Source of the DNA: Flavobacterium ajazii
Lineage (GTDB): Bacteria; Bacteroidota; Bacteroidia; Flavobacteriales; Flavobacteriaceae
Reading direction: 5' to 3'
Length of the DNA: 64,000 nucleotides
Assembly (NCBI RefSeq): GCF_010614725.1
Contig: NZ_JAAEHL010000011.1
Span: 62,001-126,000, forward strand
The notes beneath the pieces were generated by a model. That model was not told the DNA's origin, made no database searches, and worked only from the letters and a program-made list of their open reading frames with translations. Positions 16,756 to 26,541 of the stretch are shown one piece after another. The first letter of the stretch is position 1. Each line of letters begins with the position of its first letter. The translations under genes were made by a program, and so were the position numbers.

Positions 16756-19700
16756 ATGATGAATAACAGAAACAATAAAGACAAAAATCCAGTAAAAAGA
16801 TTTAACAAAATCTCTATTGGATTGGCTTCACCAGAATCTATCCTGAAAGAATCAAGAGGAGAGGTTTTAAAGCCGGAAACAATTAACTATAGAACTCACA
16901 AACCAGAGCGTGACGGACTTTTCTGCGAAAGAATCTTCGGACCAGTAAAAGATTTCGAATGTGCTTGTGGTAAGTATAAAAGAATTCGTTACAAAGGTAT
17001 TATCTGTGACCGTTGTGGTGTTGAAGTTACTGAGAAAAAAGTACGTCGTGATAGAGTAGGACACATCAACCTTGTTGTGCCAATCGCTCACATTTGGTAC
17101 TTCCGTTCTCTTCCAAACAAAATTGGTTATATCCTTGGTCTTCCATCTAAGAAATTAGATATGATCATTTACTACGAAAGATATGTAGTAATCCAAGCTG
17201 GTATTGCTAAAAATGCAGATGGAGAATCATTACAAAGATTAGATTTCTTAACTGAAGAAGAATACCTAAACATTTTAGATACTCTTCCACAAGAAAATCA
17301 ATATTTAGATGATTTAGATCCTAATAAGTTTGTTGCCAAAATGGGAGCAGAGTGTATTATGGATTTATTAGCTCGTATTGACCTAGATGCTTTATCTTAT
17401 GAATTAAGACACAGCGCTAACAACGAGACTTCTAAACAAAGAAAAACGGAGGCTTTAAAAAGATTACAAGTTGTTGAATCTTTCCGTGAGTCGAACGAAA
17501 ACCGCGAAAACCGTCCGGAATGGATGATTATGAAAGTGGTTCCAGTTATCCCACCAGAATTACGTCCACTTGTACCACTTGATGGAGGTCGTTTTGCAAC
17601 TTCAGATTTGAACGACTTATACCGTCGTGTAATCATCCGTAACAACCGTTTGAAAAGATTAATGGAGATTAAAGCTCCAGAAGTTATCTTAAGAAACGAG
17701 AAACGTATGTTACAAGAATCTGTAGATTCATTATTCGATAACACACGTAAAGCTTCTGCTGTTAAAACAGAATCAAACAGACCATTAAAATCATTATCTG
17801 ACTCATTAAAAGGTAAACAAGGACGTTTCCGTCAAAACCTTTTAGGAAAACGTGTGGATTATTCTGCTCGTTCGGTAATTGTCGTTGGTCCAGAGTTAAA
17901 ATTATATGAGTGCGGATTGCCAAAAGATATGGCTTCTGAGTTATACAAACCTTTCGTTATCCGTAAATTGATTGAAAGAGGTATTGTAAAAACAGTAAAA
18001 TCTGCTAAGAAAATCATTGACAAAAAAGAGCCAGTAGTTTGGGATATCCTTGAAAACGTAATTAAAGGACATCCAGTATTACTTAACCGTGCTCCTACTT
18101 TGCACAGACTTGGTATTCAGGCATTCCAACCAAAATTAATTGAAGGAAAAGCAATCCAGTTACACCCATTAGTATGTACGGCATTCAACGCCGATTTCGA
18201 TGGTGACCAGATGGCGGTTCACTTACCATTAGGACCAGAGGCTATTTTAGAGGCTCAATTATTAATGCTGGCTTCTCACAATATCTTGAACCCTGCAAAT
18301 GGTGCTCCAATTACTGTACCTTCTCAGGACATGGTCTTGGGTCTATACTATATGACCAAAGAGCGTATTTCTACAGAAGATCACAAAATTATCGGTCAGG
18401 ATTTGACTTTCTATTCTGCTGAAGAAGTAAATATTGCATTAAACGAAGGAAGATTAGAATTGAATGCTCGTGTGAAAATTAGAGCTAAAGATTTTAATGA
18501 CGCTGGAGAATTAGTGTACCAAATTATTCAAACAACTGCAGGACGTGTATTATTTAACGAAGTAGTACCTGAAGCAGCTGGATATATCAACGACGTATTG
18601 ACTAAGAAAAACCTTAGAGATATTATCGGACACATTTTAAGTGTGACTGATGTACCTACAACGGCAGCTTTCTTGGATAATATGAAAGATATGGGGTATA
18701 AATTCGCATTTAGAGGAGGTTTATCATTCTCTTTAGGTGATATTAGAATTCCAGAACAAAAAACGAAGTTAATTGCAGATGCCAGAGAGCAAGTTGAAGG
18801 TATCTCAACTAACTATAACATGGGTCTTATCACAAATAACGAGCGTTACAACCAAGTTATTGACGTATGGACTTCAGCAAATGCTCAGTTAACAGAATTA
18901 GCAATGAAAAATATTAGAGAAGACCAACAAGGTTTCAACTCTGTATATATGATGCTTGACTCTGGGGCGAGGGGTTCTAAGGAGCAGATTCGTCAGTTAA
19001 CGGGTATGCGTGGTTTGATGGCTAAGCCTAAAAAATCTACTGCTGGTGGTGGTGAGATTATTGAAAACCCGATTCTTTCTAACTTTAAGGAAGGTCTTTC
19101 TATCCTTGAGTACTTTATCTCTACTCACGGTGCTCGTAAAGGTCTTGCGGATACGGCTCTTAAAACAGCCGATGCTGGTTACTTGACAAGAAGGCTTCAT
19201 GACGTTTCTCAAGATGTCATTGTTAACATCGAAGACTGTGGAACTTTAAGAGGTGTTGAAGTTGCTGCATTGAAGAAAAATGAGGAAATCGTTGAATCTT
19301 TAGGAGAGAGAATTCTTGGACGTGTTGCATTACAAGACGTAATTAATCCTCTTACTAATGAAGTAATGGTTAAATCTGGGGAGCAAATTACAGAATCAAT
19401 TATGAGAACTATCGAAGCTTCTCCAATTGAGAAAGTAGAGGTTAGATCTCCATTAACTTGTGAAGCTTTAAAAGGTATTTGTGCTAAATGTTACGGTAGA
19501 AACTTAGCTACTGGTAAGATGACACAAAGAGGTGAAGCTGTCGGAGTTATTGCAGCTCAGTCTATTGGAGAGCCAGGTACACAGTTAACACTTCGTACGT
19601 TCCACGTTGGAGGGGTTGCCGGAGGTATCTCTGAAGAGTCTAGTATCGTTACAAGATTCGCAGGTAGACTTGAAATTGAAGATTTAAAAACGGTTAAAGG

Positions 19701-21063
19701 TGAAGACAGCGAAGGAAATTCAGTTGATATCGTAGTTTCACGTTCAACAGAGTTAAAATTAGTTGATGAGAAAACCGGAATTGTTTTAAATACACATAAT
19801 ATTCCTTACGGATCTAGTATTTTTGTTAATGATGGTGATGTTGTTACTAAAGGAACTGTAATCTGTAAGTGGGATCCATATAACGGTGTAATTGTTTCTG
19901 AGTTTACTGGTAAGATTGCTTACGAAGATTTAGAGCAAGGACAGACATTCATGGTTGAAATTGATGAGCAGACAGGTTTCCAGGAAAAAGTAATTTCTGA
20001 GGCAAGAAACAAAAAATTAATTCCAACTTTATTGGTTTACGGTAAAGAAGGAGAATTGATTCGTTCATACAATTTACCAGTAGGTGCACACTTGATGGTT
20101 GAGAATGGTGAGAAAATTAAAGCGGGTAAAGTATTAGTTAAGATTCCTCGTCGTTCTTCTAAATCTGGGGATATTACAGGAGGTTTACCAAGAATTACAG
20201 AGTTGTTAGAGGCTCGTAATCCTTCGAACCCAGCTGTAGTTTCTGAAATTGATGGTGTTGTTTCTTTTGGAAAAATCAAAAGAGGTAACCGTGAGATTGT
20301 AATCGAGTCTAAGTTTGGTGATGTTAGAAAATATCTTGTAAAATTATCAAGTCAAATCCTTGTTCAGGAAAACGACTTTGTAAGAGCAGGTGTTCCATTG
20401 TCTGATGGAGCTATTACTCCGGATGATATTTTGAGAATTCAGGGACCAGCTGCTGTTCAACAGTATTTGGTTAATGAAATTCAGGAAGTTTACCGTTTAC
20501 AAGGGGTAAAAATCAATGATAAGCACTTTGAGGTAGTTATTCGTCAAATGATGCGTAAAGTTAAGGTAGAAGATCCTGGAGATACATTATTCTTGGAAGA
20601 TCAATTAATTCATACTAAAGATTTCATCGTTCAAAACGATAAATTATATGGAATGAAGGTAGTTGAAGATGCCGGAGATTCTTCAGTGTTGAAACCAGGT
20701 CAGATCATTACACCTCGTGAATTACGTGATGAAAACTCATTACTGAAACGAAACGATAGAAATCTTGTTGTAGCAAGAGACGTAATCACTGCGACTGCGA
20801 CACCAGTTTTACAAGGTATTACAAGAGCTTCGTTACAAACTAAATCATTCATTTCTGCGGCTTCATTCCAGGAGACAACGAAAGTACTTAACGAAGCTGC
20901 AGTAGCTGGTAAAGTAGATGATCTTGAAGGATTGAAAGAAAATGTAATTGTTGGACACAGAATTCCTGCAGGAACTGGTATGAGAGAATACGATAATACA
21001 ATCGTAGGTTCTAAAGACGATTACAATGAAATGATGGCAAATAAAGAAGAATACATTTATTAA
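16756..21063 (+). CDS. rpoC: DNA-directed RNA polymerase subunit beta'
   Basis: A 1435-residue protein. The frame opens at a TTG at 16729, but the double ATG at 16756/16759 gives the family N-terminus M-M-N-N-R-N-N-K-D. Features in order: the N-terminal zinc ribbon (C-A-C-G-K…C-D-R-C), the catalytic NADFDGDQMAVH with three Mg-binding Asp, the trigger-loop region, and the second zinc cluster C-E-A-L-K-G-I-C-A-K-C-Y-G. The large E. coli-type insertion in the jaw is handled differently in this phylum. The stop is followed by a 28-nt perfect palindrome. Confidence 0.98.
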   Translation: MMNNRNNKDKNPVKRFNKISIGLASPESILKESRGEVLKPETINYRTHKPERDGLFCERIFGPVKDFECACGKYKRIRYKGIICDRCGVEVTEKKVRRDRVGHINLVVPIAHIWYFRSLPNKIGYILGLPSKKLDMIIYYERYVVIQAGIAKNADGESLQRLDFLTEEEYLNILDTLPQENQYLDDLDPNKFVAKMGAECIMDLLARIDLDALSYELRHSANNETSKQRKTEALKRLQVVESFRESNENRENRPEWMIMKVVPVIPPELRPLVPLDGGRFATSDLNDLYRRVIIRNNRLKRLMEIKAPEVILRNEKRMLQESVDSLFDNTRKASAVKTESNRPLKSLSDSLKGKQGRFRQNLLGKRVDYSARSVIVVGPELKLYECGLPKDMASELYKPFVIRKLIERGIVKTVKSAKKIIDKKEPVVWDILENVIKGHPVLLNRAPTLHRLGIQAFQPKLIEGKAIQLHPLVCTAFNADFDGDQMAVHLPLGPEAILEAQLLMLASHNILNPANGAPITVPSQDMVLGLYYMTKERISTEDHKIIGQDLTFYSAEEVNIALNEGRLELNARVKIRAKDFNDAGELVYQIIQTTAGRVLFNEVVPEAAGYINDVLTKKNLRDIIGHILSVTDVPTTAAFLDNMKDMGYKFAFRGGLSFSLGDIRIPEQKTKLIADAREQVEGISTNYNMGLITNNERYNQVIDVWTSANAQLTELAMKNIREDQQGFNSVYMMLDSGARGSKEQIRQLTGMRGLMAKPKKSTAGGGEIIENPILSNFKEGLSILEYFISTHGARKGLADTALKTADAGYLTRRLHDVSQDVIVNIEDCGTLRGVEVAALKKNEEIVESLGERILGRVALQDVINPLTNEVMVKSGEQITESIMRTIEASPIEKVEVRSPLTCEALKGICAKCYGRNLATGKMTQRGEAVGVIAAQSIGEPGTQLTLRTFHVGGVAGGISEESSIVTRFAGRLEIEDLKTVKGEDSEGNSVDIVVSRSTELKLVDEKTGIVLNTHNIPYGSSIFVNDGDVVTKGTVICKWDPYNGVIVSEFTGKIAYEDLEQGQTFMVEIDEQTGFQEKVISEARNKKLIPTLLVYGKEGELIRSYNLPVGAHLMVENGEKIKAGKVLVKIPRRSSKSGDITGGLPRITELLEARNPSNPAVVSEIDGVVSFGKIKRGNREIVIESKFGDVRKYLVKLSSQILVQENDFVRAGVPLSDGAITPDDILRIQGPAAVQQYLVNEIQEVYRLQGVKINDKHFEVVIRQMMRKVKVEDPGDTLFLEDQLIHTKDFIVQNDKLYGMKVVEDAGDSSVLKPGQIITPRELRDENSLLKRNDRNLVVARDVITATATPVLQGITRASLQTKSFISAASFQETTKVLNEAAVAGKVDDLEGLKENVIVGHRIPAGTGMREYDNTIVGSKDDYNEMMANKEEYIY

Positions 21064-21071
21064 TTCTTAAC

Positions 21072-21099
21072 AATTCCCTCTTTTTAAAAAGAGGGAATT
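21072..21099. other. Loopless 28-bp palindrome after rpoC
   Basis: AATTCCCTCTTTTT is followed immediately by its exact reverse complement AAAAAGAGGGAATT. In RNA it would form a hairpin with a small A/T loop. It may be a weak terminator or a processing site between rpoC and the DUF3467 gene. Confidence 0.6.
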
Positions 21100-21115
21100 T
21101 AAAAAATATTTAATT

Positions 21116-21424
21116 ATGAGTAATCCGAAACAACAAGAACAAATTAATATTGAATTAGATGAAAATATTGCAGAGGGAATTTATTCAAATCTTGCAATTA
21201 TAAATCATTCTTCATCTGAATTTGTTTTAGATTTTGTAAATATTATGCCGGGTACTCCAAAAGCCAAGGTGAAATCAAGAATTGTTTTGACGCCACAACA
21301 TGCTAAAAGATTATTGAGAGCAATTGGAGAAAATATTCATCGCTTTGAAGCAGCCCATGGTGAAATCAAAGAAACTGAACAAGCACCAATTCCGCTTAAT
21401 TTTGGTCCGGCAGGACAAGCATAA
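21116..21424 (+). CDS. DUF3467 domain protein
   Basis: A 102-residue protein with the DUF3467 layout: I-x-L-D-E-x-I-A-E-G-I-Y-S-N-L at about 13-26, F-V-L-D-F-V-N-I-M-P-G at about 37-47, then S-R-I-V-L-T-P-Q-H-A-K-R-L-L-R-A-I-G-E-N. The function is unknown. In Bacteroidota it is repeatedly found just after rpoC, which suggests a link to transcription or expression level only. It ends at a strong terminator. Confidence 0.85.
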   Translation: MSNPKQQEQINIELDENIAEGIYSNLAIINHSSSEFVLDFVNIMPGTPKAKVKSRIVLTPQHAKRLLRAIGENIHRFEAAHGEIKETEQAPIPLNFGPAGQA

Positions 21425-21428
21425 ATTT

Positions 21429-21457
21429 AAAAAAGCTCCATTTTTGGAGCTTTTTTT
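21429..21457 (+). terminator. Terminator of the rpoBC/DUF3467 operon
   Basis: The stem AAAAAAGCTCCA/TGGAGCTTTTTT has a TTTT loop and a T7 tail. Confidence 0.85.
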
Positions 21458-21552
21458 ATAAAGAGTTAGTTATAGATTAATTAAAGAATGTGCACTTAAT
21501 CTGATTTAATTCAATTTCAACGAGTATATTTTAATTGATTATTGATTTGATA

Positions 21553-21655
21553 TACTTTTGAATCAACATAAAATAAGAAAATTAATTTTTGAAATAAAGG
21601 TTAATTTAATTCTATTAAAAAAGCGCCAATTCTACAATTGGCGCTTTTTGATTTT
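21553..21655 (+). ncRNA. Possible small RNA between promoter box and terminator
   Basis: TACTTTTG at 21553-21560 is a perfect TAnnTTTG box in a spacer between convergent genes. A TTG lies at 21535-21537, giving a slightly short 15-nt spacer. About 60 nt downstream the 14-bp hairpin at 21618-21649 with a T5 tail would end a transcript of roughly 85-90 nt. No open reading frame is evident in it. The hairpin may simply be the prfC terminator, so this is only a candidate. Confidence 0.3.
21618..21649. terminator. Terminator downstream of prfC (bidirectional)
   Basis: A 14-bp perfect stem AAAAAGCGCCAATT/AATTGGCGCTTTTT with loop CTAC. It has T-runs in both orientations and lies about 20 nt after the prfC stop. 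Confidence 0.8.
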
Positions 21656-21669
21656 TGTGCTTTGATTTT

Positions 21670-23262
21670 TTAATCAAATTCAGAAGTGAAGAATAATTTC
21701 ACATTTGGATATTTGCTTTGTGTCATCTGAATTGTAAAATCGGAATCCGCTAAAAATACCAATTGGCCGTATTTATCATGCGCCAGGAATTTTTGTTTAA
21801 TTCTCTTAAATTCCTTAAATTCTTCACTTTTTGGATCATTTGGTTTAACCCAGCAGGCTTTGTGGACAGGAAAATTTTCGTAAGTACATTTTGCACCGTA
21901 TTCATGTTCAAGACGGTATTGGATTACCTCATACTGCAATGCTCCAACAGTTCCGATAATTTTACGGTTATTCATCTCTAATGTGAATAACTGTGCTACA
22001 CCTTCATCCATTAATTGGTCAATTCCTTTATCCAGCTGTTTGGCTTTCATTGGATCAGCATTGTTTATGTATCTAAAATGCTCCGGTGAGAAACTTGGGA
22101 TTCCTTTAAAGCTCATTAATTCTCCTTCAGTCAAAGTATCTCCAATTTTAAAGTTTCCGGTGTCATGGAGGCCAACAATGTCACCAGGATAAGAGATATC
22201 TACGATTTCTTTTTTCTCTGCAAAAAAGGCATTCGGACTAGAGAATTTTAGGTTTTTCTTCTGGCGAACGTGGTAATAAGGTTTGTTTCTTTCAAAAGTT
22301 CCGGAAACAATTTTGATAAATGCCAAACGGTCACGGTGTTTTGGATCCATATTAGCATGGATTTTAAATACAAAACCAGACATTTTTTCTTCTGCAGGAT
22401 CAACTGTGCGGGTTTCAGAATCTTTTGGTCGAGGAGAAGGAGCAATTGTAATAAAGCAATCTAATAATTCGCGAACTCCAAAATTATTTAAAGCCGAACC
22501 AAAGAATACTGGTTGGATTTTTCCGTCTAAGTAATCCTGACGTTCGAATTTTGGATATACTTCGTCGATTAATTCTAATTCTTCACGAAGTTTATCAGCT
22601 GCTTTCTGCCCTACAATTTTATCTAATTCCGGATTGTTTTGAACATCCGAAAAAGCAATTGTTTCTTCTATATTTTTACGGCTGTCTCCACTGAAAAGAT
22701 TAATATTTTCTTCCCATAAATTGTAAATTCCCTGAAAATCATATCCCATGCCAATCGGGAAACTCAAAGGTGTAACTTTTAAACCTAACTTTTGTTCTAC
22801 TTCATCCATTAGATCAAAAGCATCTTTACCTTCACGGTCTAATTTGTTGATGAAAACAATCATCGGAATGTTACGCATTCTACAAACTGAAACCAGTTTT
22901 TCAGTTTGTTCTTCAACCCCTTTTGCAACGTCAATTACAACAATAACACTGTCAACAGCGGTTAAAGTTCTAAATGTATCTTCTGCAAAATCCTTGTGTC
23001 CTGGAGTATCAAGAATATTGATTTTTTTATCTTTATAATTAAAAGCAAGTACAGATGTTGAAACCGAAATCCCTCTTTGGCGTTCGATTTCCATAAAGTC
23101 ACTGGTTGCTCCCTTTTTAATTTTGTTGTTCTTTACGGCGCCAGCCTCCTGAATAGCTCCTCCAAACAACAATAATTTTTCTGTTAAAGTTGTTTTACCT
23201 GCATCGGGGTGCGAGATGATTCCGAAGGTTCTTCTGCGTTGTATTTCTTTTAAAAAGCTCAT
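21670..23262 (-). CDS. prfC: Peptide chain release factor 3
   Basis: A 530-residue translational GTPase of standard RF3 length. Visible motifs: P-loop SHPDAGKTT (about 18-26), RQRGISVSTSV (switch I), DTPGHKDF (switch II) and NKLDREGKD. It recycles RF1/RF2 after peptide release. It is transcribed alone, from a -7 box at 23282-23289, convergent with the rpo operon. Confidence 0.95.
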   Translation of the reverse strand: MSFLKEIQRRRTFGIISHPDAGKTTLTEKLLLFGGAIQEAGAVKNNKIKKGATSDFMEIERQRGISVSTSVLAFNYKDKKINILDTPGHKDFAEDTFRTLTAVDSVIVVIDVAKGVEEQTEKLVSVCRMRNIPMIVFINKLDREGKDAFDLMDEVEQKLGLKVTPLSFPIGMGYDFQGIYNLWEENINLFSGDSRKNIEETIAFSDVQNNPELDKIVGQKAADKLREELELIDEVYPKFERQDYLDGKIQPVFFGSALNNFGVRELLDCFITIAPSPRPKDSETRTVDPAEEKMSGFVFKIHANMDPKHRDRLAFIKIVSGTFERNKPYYHVRQKKNLKFSSPNAFFAEKKEIVDISYPGDIVGLHDTGNFKIGDTLTEGELMSFKGIPSFSPEHFRYINNADPMKAKQLDKGIDQLMDEGVAQLFTLEMNNRKIIGTVGALQYEVIQYRLEHEYGAKCTYENFPVHKACWVKPNDPKSEEFKEFKRIKQKFLAHDKYGQLVFLADSDFTIQMTQSKYPNVKLFFTSEFD

Positions 23263-23591
23263 ATTTTATATAAATAGGCTGCAAAAATACTATTATTTAA
23301 TACGATTTAAAAATAAATACCGTTCTGTTTTGTTTTTGACTGCCATGGTTTTGATGTTTTGCCGATAAGAAATTATTTTAAAATTTTTATAAAGCTTAAA
23401 GCATTTTTGGTAGTGTATAATTTTTTGTTAATACTATGGCTGATAGTTGTATTATCTAATTGAATTGTTATTTTTGTTCGCTATAAGTTGTTAAAACTGG
23501 ATACTGTATTTTTTATTTTTAAAATATTGATTTCAGTTAAAAGAAGAAACGTAGATATTAAGATTCTTACATTCAAATTAAATTTAAAATA
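23263..23591. other. Divergent spacer with two promoters (prfC and SurA operon)
   Basis: 329 bp without a gene. On the minus strand, TATTTTTG (23289-23282) serves prfC. On the plus strand, TTG (23447-23449) and TATTTTTG (23469-23476), 19 nt apart, serve the SurA-like gene and leave a leader of roughly 110 nt. Apart from A/T-rich sequence I see no stable hairpin or leader peptide in it. Confidence 0.55.
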
Positions 23592-25025
23592 ATGTTATTA
23601 AAAAAATTACAGCTAAAAACTATTGATTACAAATTGGTACTAACAATATGTTTTTTACTTTTTTTTCACTCAATTATTTTCGCTCAGGAAATTATTAAGG
23701 ATGTTGTTGCCGAAAAACCGGCAGAATCGGCGTCGATCAATAAACAAAAAGTTGACGGTATTATCGCTACAGTTGGGGATTATATTATTTTAGATTCGGA
23801 TATTGATAAAGGATTTCTTGAAATCACTGCTCAGGGAGGATCGACAAAAGACGTAACCAGATGTCAGATGCTGGGTAAGCTTTTGGAAGATAAATTATAT
23901 GCACATCAGGCAATTCAGGATAGTATTATTGTGAGTGATGCTGAAGTGAAAAGTATGATGGATGAAAGGTTGACTTATATGATGAGGCAAACTGGTGGGG
24001 ATATTAATAAAATTGTAGAATTTTACAAGAAAAGTTCAGTTGAAGAATTTAAAACATATTTTGCCGATATTTTAAAAGAGCAGAAATTATCTGCAGAAAT
24101 GCAAAAAAAGATTGTTGATGCTGTAGAAATCACTCCGGAAGAAGTTCGTAATTTCTTTAAGAAAATACCAAAAGATGAATTGCCAACTTTTGGTGCTGAA
24201 ATGGAAGTTGCACAGATTGTCGTAGAGCCTAAAGTTTCAGAAGCTGATAAACAGAAGGTTAAAGATAGGTTGAATTCTATTCGAAAAGACGTTCTAGAAG
24301 GTTCAAGTTTTGCTACAAAAGCAGTTTTATATTCTCAGGATCCTGGATCTTCTTCTGCGGGAGGCTATTACAAAATGACGAGGAAAACCCCTTTTGTTAA
24401 AGAATTTAAAGATGTTGCTTTTAGTCTTGCAGAAGGTGAGATTTCTGAGCCCTTTGAAACAACGTATGGTTATCATATCATAATGGTGGATAAGATTAAA
24501 GGTCAGGAAGTAGAATTACGTCATATTTTAATATCTCCTACTGTTTCTGAAACTGCGTTAAAAGAAGCAAAAGAAAGGATTATAAATATTAGAAATAAAA
24601 TAGTAGGTAATGAAATTTCTTTTGCAGATGCAGCAAGAAATGATTCTGATCAAAAAGAAACAAGAGCAAATGGAGGTACTTTAGTTAATCCAAACACTCA
24701 GGATACACGTTTTGAGCTTACTAAAATGGATTCGGCATTGTTTAATCAGGTTTCAAATTTGAAAGACCATGAGGTTTCTCAACCAATTCTGGATCAGGAT
24801 GACAAAGGAAAAAAAACATACAAACTGATTACTGTAACAAACAGAATAGACGATCACGTTGCCGATTATGCCAAAGATTATACTAAAATTAAAGAACTGG
24901 CTTTGAAAGAAAAGCAAATTAATGCTATCGGAAAATGGTTTGATGATAAAATCAAAGATACTTACATCAAAATAATTGGAGAGTATAGAGATTGTACTTT
25001 TACAAACAATTGGTTAAAAAAATAA
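23592..25025 (+). CDS. SurA-like periplasmic peptidyl-prolyl isomerase
   Basis: A 477-residue exported protein. The signal peptide has a hydrophobic core at about residues 16-31 and a likely cut after F-A-Q. A SurA-type N-terminal chaperone helix bundle follows (VDGIIATVGDYIILDSDIDKGF is the diagnostic start). Two parvulin domains are present, the first around EVAQIVVEPKVSEADKQ…GGYYKMTR and G-Y-H-I-I-M-V, the second from VELRHILISP. It assists folding of outer-membrane proteins. A hairpin and 78 nt separate it from moxR. Confidence 0.88.
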   Translation: MLLKKLQLKTIDYKLVLTICFLLFFHSIIFAQEIIKDVVAEKPAESASINKQKVDGIIATVGDYIILDSDIDKGFLEITAQGGSTKDVTRCQMLGKLLEDKLYAHQAIQDSIIVSDAEVKSMMDERLTYMMRQTGGDINKIVEFYKKSSVEEFKTYFADILKEQKLSAEMQKKIVDAVEITPEEVRNFFKKIPKDELPTFGAEMEVAQIVVEPKVSEADKQKVKDRLNSIRKDVLEGSSFATKAVLYSQDPGSSSAGGYYKMTRKTPFVKEFKDVAFSLAEGEISEPFETTYGYHIIMVDKIKGQEVELRHILISPTVSETALKEAKERIINIRNKIVGNEISFADAARNDSDQKETRANGGTLVNPNTQDTRFELTKMDSALFNQVSNLKDHEVSQPILDQDDKGKKTYKLITVTNRIDDHVADYAKDYTKIKELALKEKQINAIGKWFDDKIKDTYIKIIGEYRDCTFTNNWLKK

Positions 25026-25041
25026 TTTTTATAAAATAAAT

Positions 25042-25084
25042 AAAAAGAGTTAGTTTTATGAAATCATAGAATTAACTCTTTTTT
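25042..25084 (+). terminator. Terminator after the SurA-like gene
   Basis: The 11-bp stem AAAAAGAGTTA/TAACTCTTTTT is followed by further T. It may be leaky, since moxR follows 20 nt later and shows no separate promoter. Confidence 0.65.
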
Positions 25085-25103
25085 AATTTAAAAACATACT
25101 TAA

Positions 25104-26057
25104 ATGTCTGACGTAGCGGCAATTCATAAATTAGTTGAGAAACGAAATGAATTAAAAACCGAAATAGCAAAAATTATCGTAGGCCAGGATGCCGTTGTAG
25201 ATCAAATTTTACTCTGCATATTTTCAGGAGGTCACGCGCTTTTAATAGGTGTACCGGGGCTTGCAAAAACTTTAATGATAAATACGTTGTCTCAGGCTTT
25301 AGGTTTGGATTTCAAAAGAATTCAGTTTACGCCGGATTTGATGCCTTCAGATATTTTAGGAAGTGAAATCCTGGATGAGAACAGAAATTTCAAATTCATT
25401 AAAGGACCAATTTTTTCTAATATTATTCTGGCAGACGAGATCAACAGAACGCCTCCAAAAACACAGGCAGCTTTATTAGAAGCAATGCAGGAAAGATCGG
25501 TAACTATAGCAGGACAACATCATAAATTAGATTTACCTTATTTTGTCTTAGCAACTCAAAACCCGATTGAGCAAGAAGGAACTTATCCTTTGCCAGAAGC
25601 ACAGCTAGATCGTTTTATGTTTGCGATAAAATTAGAATATCCAACTTTTGAAGAAGAAGTGCAAGTAGTAAAAAGAACAACTTCTGATGCAAAAACAGTA
25701 ATTAATCCGTTATTCAATGCGCAGGAAATTATAGACTTTCAGCATTTAATTCGTAGGATTCCTGTAGCAGACAATGTTGTAGAATATGCAGTTACCTTAG
25801 TAAGCAAAACTCGTCCCGATAATGTATTGACAAATGATTTTGTGAAAAATTATCTGGATTGGGGGGCAGGTCCGAGAGCTTCGCAAAATTTAATTTTGGC
25901 AGCCAAGGCACATGCCGCTTTTAACGGGAAATTTTCACCGGATATTGAAGATGTTAAGGCAGTTGCAACAGGAATCTTAAGACACCGAATTATTAAAAAT
26001 TACAAAGCAGATGCTGAAGGAATAACGGAAGAAGTTATTATTCAGAAATTATTGTAA
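25104..26057 (+). CDS. moxR: MoxR-family AAA+ ATPase
   Basis: 317 residues, standard for the family. Walker A is GVPGLAKT (about 49-56), Walker B is IILADEINRTPPKTQAALLEAMQE, and the ATQNPIEQEGTYPLPEAQLDRF sensor-1/arginine-finger region is complete. MoxR proteins act as chaperones that mature other complexes, usually with a VWA-domain partner. No VWA or DUF58 gene follows here, so the client is unknown. A terminator follows at 26083. Confidence 0.92.
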   Translation: MSDVAAIHKLVEKRNELKTEIAKIIVGQDAVVDQILLCIFSGGHALLIGVPGLAKTLMINTLSQALGLDFKRIQFTPDLMPSDILGSEILDENRNFKFIKGPIFSNIILADEINRTPPKTQAALLEAMQERSVTIAGQHHKLDLPYFVLATQNPIEQEGTYPLPEAQLDRFMFAIKLEYPTFEEEVQVVKRTTSDAKTVINPLFNAQEIIDFQHLIRRIPVADNVVEYAVTLVSKTRPDNVLTNDFVKNYLDWGAGPRASQNLILAAKAHAAFNGKFSPDIEDVKAVATGILRHRIIKNYKADAEGITEEVIIQKLL

Positions 26058-26541
26058 AAAGATAGCAATTACGATTTTTATTGCCCGGTCATTAAAAAAT
26101 AGCCGGGCTTTATTTTTTTATACTCATAACTAAAATTTTTAAAAATTATTTTGGGAAAAGGATTGTTGGGAAATAATTTGTAAAAAAGAGGTGATTGTTT
26201 TAAAATTTCGAGATCGATAGATGTAAGTAGTTTTACTTATGTTTGATTTTTTTTGACAAACTATAACGTTATAAATACTTATTTGGAAAGATTCTTTGTT
26301 GAAATAGAGCTAAAATCCGACTTCCTTTTGTAACATTAAATTTTGACTTTGTTAAAGAAAGGATTTTAAAATATCAATAATTTATTTTTTTAATATAATT
26401 TTAAATTATTATCAAAAAAGGTTGGTTAAAGTTGTTTTTTGGCAATAATTTTTTTTGAAAAGGCGACTTCTATTATATTTTTTTAAATTCTCGGCTTTAA
26501 TGTTTAAATTTGTCTCCAAAAAAAATAAATCCGCTTTTATT
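26058..26541. other. AT-rich spacer upstream of acnB with its promoter
   Basis: 484 bp. It holds the moxR terminator at the start and the acnB -7 box TAAATTTG at 26505-26512 near the end. Between them is very AT-rich DNA with short palindromes (for example ATAACGTTAT near 26263) but no convincing gene or long hairpin. The promoter lies downstream of 26455, which argues against the longer acnB frame that opens there. Confidence 0.5.
26083..26117 (+). terminator. moxR terminator
   Basis: GCCCGG (26083-26088) and CCGGGC (26103-26108) form a GC-rich stem in very AT-rich surroundings, followed by T-rich sequence. Confidence 0.75.

Noticed and set aside
26455..26541. N-terminal extension of acnB
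   Set aside because: The promoter -7 box lies inside this stretch, and the translated part is unlike AcnB, so the start is the ATG at 26542.
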